Of a DNA stretch of 28,061 nucleotides, positions 27,837-28,061 are shown piece by piece (positions within the stretch are counted from its first letter, which is position 1; each line of letters begins with the position of its first letter). The position numbers were made by a program, and so were the translations under genes. The DNA comes from Parcubacteria group bacterium GW2011_GWD2_43_10 (lineage in GTDB: Bacteria > Patescibacteriota > Patescibacteriia > Veblenbacterales > UBA10138), in assembly GCA_000995845.1 (NCBI GenBank), contig LCEZ01000006.1, positions 1-28,061 on the forward strand. The letters run 5' to 3'. Below the pieces are notes generated by a model that was not told where the DNA came from, ran no database searches, and saw nothing but the letters and a program-made list of their open reading frames with translations.

Positions 27837-28061
27837 ATGTATAAAAAAATATTCGCTTGGTTGGCTAGTGTTAAACTAGCCATTAATCAAAAGCAAATTC
27901 GTTGGTATAGATTGCCAGTAGTTTTCACTTTGTTAGCGCTTTTGCTTCAGCCGATTCACCCTGCACCAGGCGTAATCGAACCAGCCCAGGCTGGAGGGGG
28001 TCATTGTCAAATAATAATTAGTAAAACAGTGGATAAGGCCACAGCAGTGCCGGGTGATATT
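27837..28061 (+). CDS. Secreted DUF11-repeat-type protein (partial, runs off the window)
   Basis: 75 codons are visible. A basic N-terminus (MYKKIFAWLASVKLAINQKQ) leads to a hydrophobic stretch (LPVVFTLLALLLQP) and a possible signal-peptidase site after AQA. Then HCQIIISKTVDKATAVPGDI begins a domain of the DUF11 type, whose repeats open with 'KtVd...a.pGD'. Such proteins are usually long surface repeats. The strong ribosome-binding site and long leader suggest high expression. The repeat number cannot be seen here. Confidence 0.7.
   Translation, partial: MYKKIFAWLASVKLAINQKQIRWYRLPVVFTLLALLLQPIHPAPGVIEPAQAGGGHCQIIISKTVDKATAVPGDI

Noticed and set aside
1..28061. CRISPR array, insertion sequences, integrase or attachment sites
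   Set aside because: No spaced direct repeats, transposase or integrase frames were found. The accessory stretch 6836-11064 has no visible mobile-element borders.

Overview
The window looks like a piece of a Candidate Phyla Radiation (Patescibacteria) chromosome, most plausibly a Parcubacteria/ABY1-type lineage. Four things point there: short single-copy housekeeping genes packed with little spacing; an archaeal-type AMP phosphorylase next to a ribose-1,5-bisphosphate isomerase; a SecD with an inserted parvulin domain; and a TraG/DUF87-type ATPase paired with a membrane partner. The lineage is inferred from gene content only, because the window holds no rRNA. I found no tRNA, CRISPR array or insertion sequence.

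Layout. 1-51 is the end of a MurB-like gene. 128-1090 (-) is a divergent PRPP synthetase. 1225-2964 (+) is a hibernation-factor/SpeA-like decarboxylase pair. 3020-3958 (-) is an SPFH/prohibitin-like membrane protein. 4140-6770 is SecA, whose zinc-binding SEC-C tail lies out of frame at 6757-6825. 6836-11064 is a looser accessory stretch: an HEXXH protein, an MTH1-like Nudix hydrolase, a structured orphan RNA candidate on the minus strand (about 7869-8017), a nucleotidyltransferase, a small hypothetical gene, MsrA, a second Nudix protein, a 55-aa zinc ribbon, a very short transcription unit and another hypothetical gene. 11193-14888 holds a membrane protein, a HAD phosphatase, a CYTH protein and an ABC exporter. 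15013-17682 is secD-secF. 17816-24735 is one apparent operon: a sigma-region-4/HARE-HTH regulator, a membrane protein, a DUF87/TraG-like ATPase, R15P isomerase and AMP phosphorylase. 24787-28061 holds a DUF5671-type membrane protein, a 3-Cys ferredoxin, a CAP-domain surface protein and the start of a secreted DUF11-type protein.

How the genes work together. SecA, SecD and SecF serve protein export. AMP phosphorylase and R15P isomerase should convert AMP plus phosphate to adenine and ribulose-1,5-bisphosphate; no RuBisCO is in the window, and PRPP synthetase lies 21 kb away. MTH1-like Nudix plus MsrA suggests protection from oxidised nucleotides and methionine. The CAP and DUF11 proteins and the ATPase/membrane pair belong to the cell surface or DNA/protein transfer.

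Expression. Sigma70-type promoters with 17-base spacers are easy to read. Two classes of start appear. Several genes start only about 2-12 bases after their -10 box and have no Shine-Dalgarno sequence (hpf, secA, the nucleotidyltransferase, msrA, the 11193 gene), and operon-internal genes also lack one. A minority of genes behind longer leaders have a clear AGGAG-like site (prs, the SPFH gene, the 8669 and 10552 hypotheticals, the DUF11 gene).
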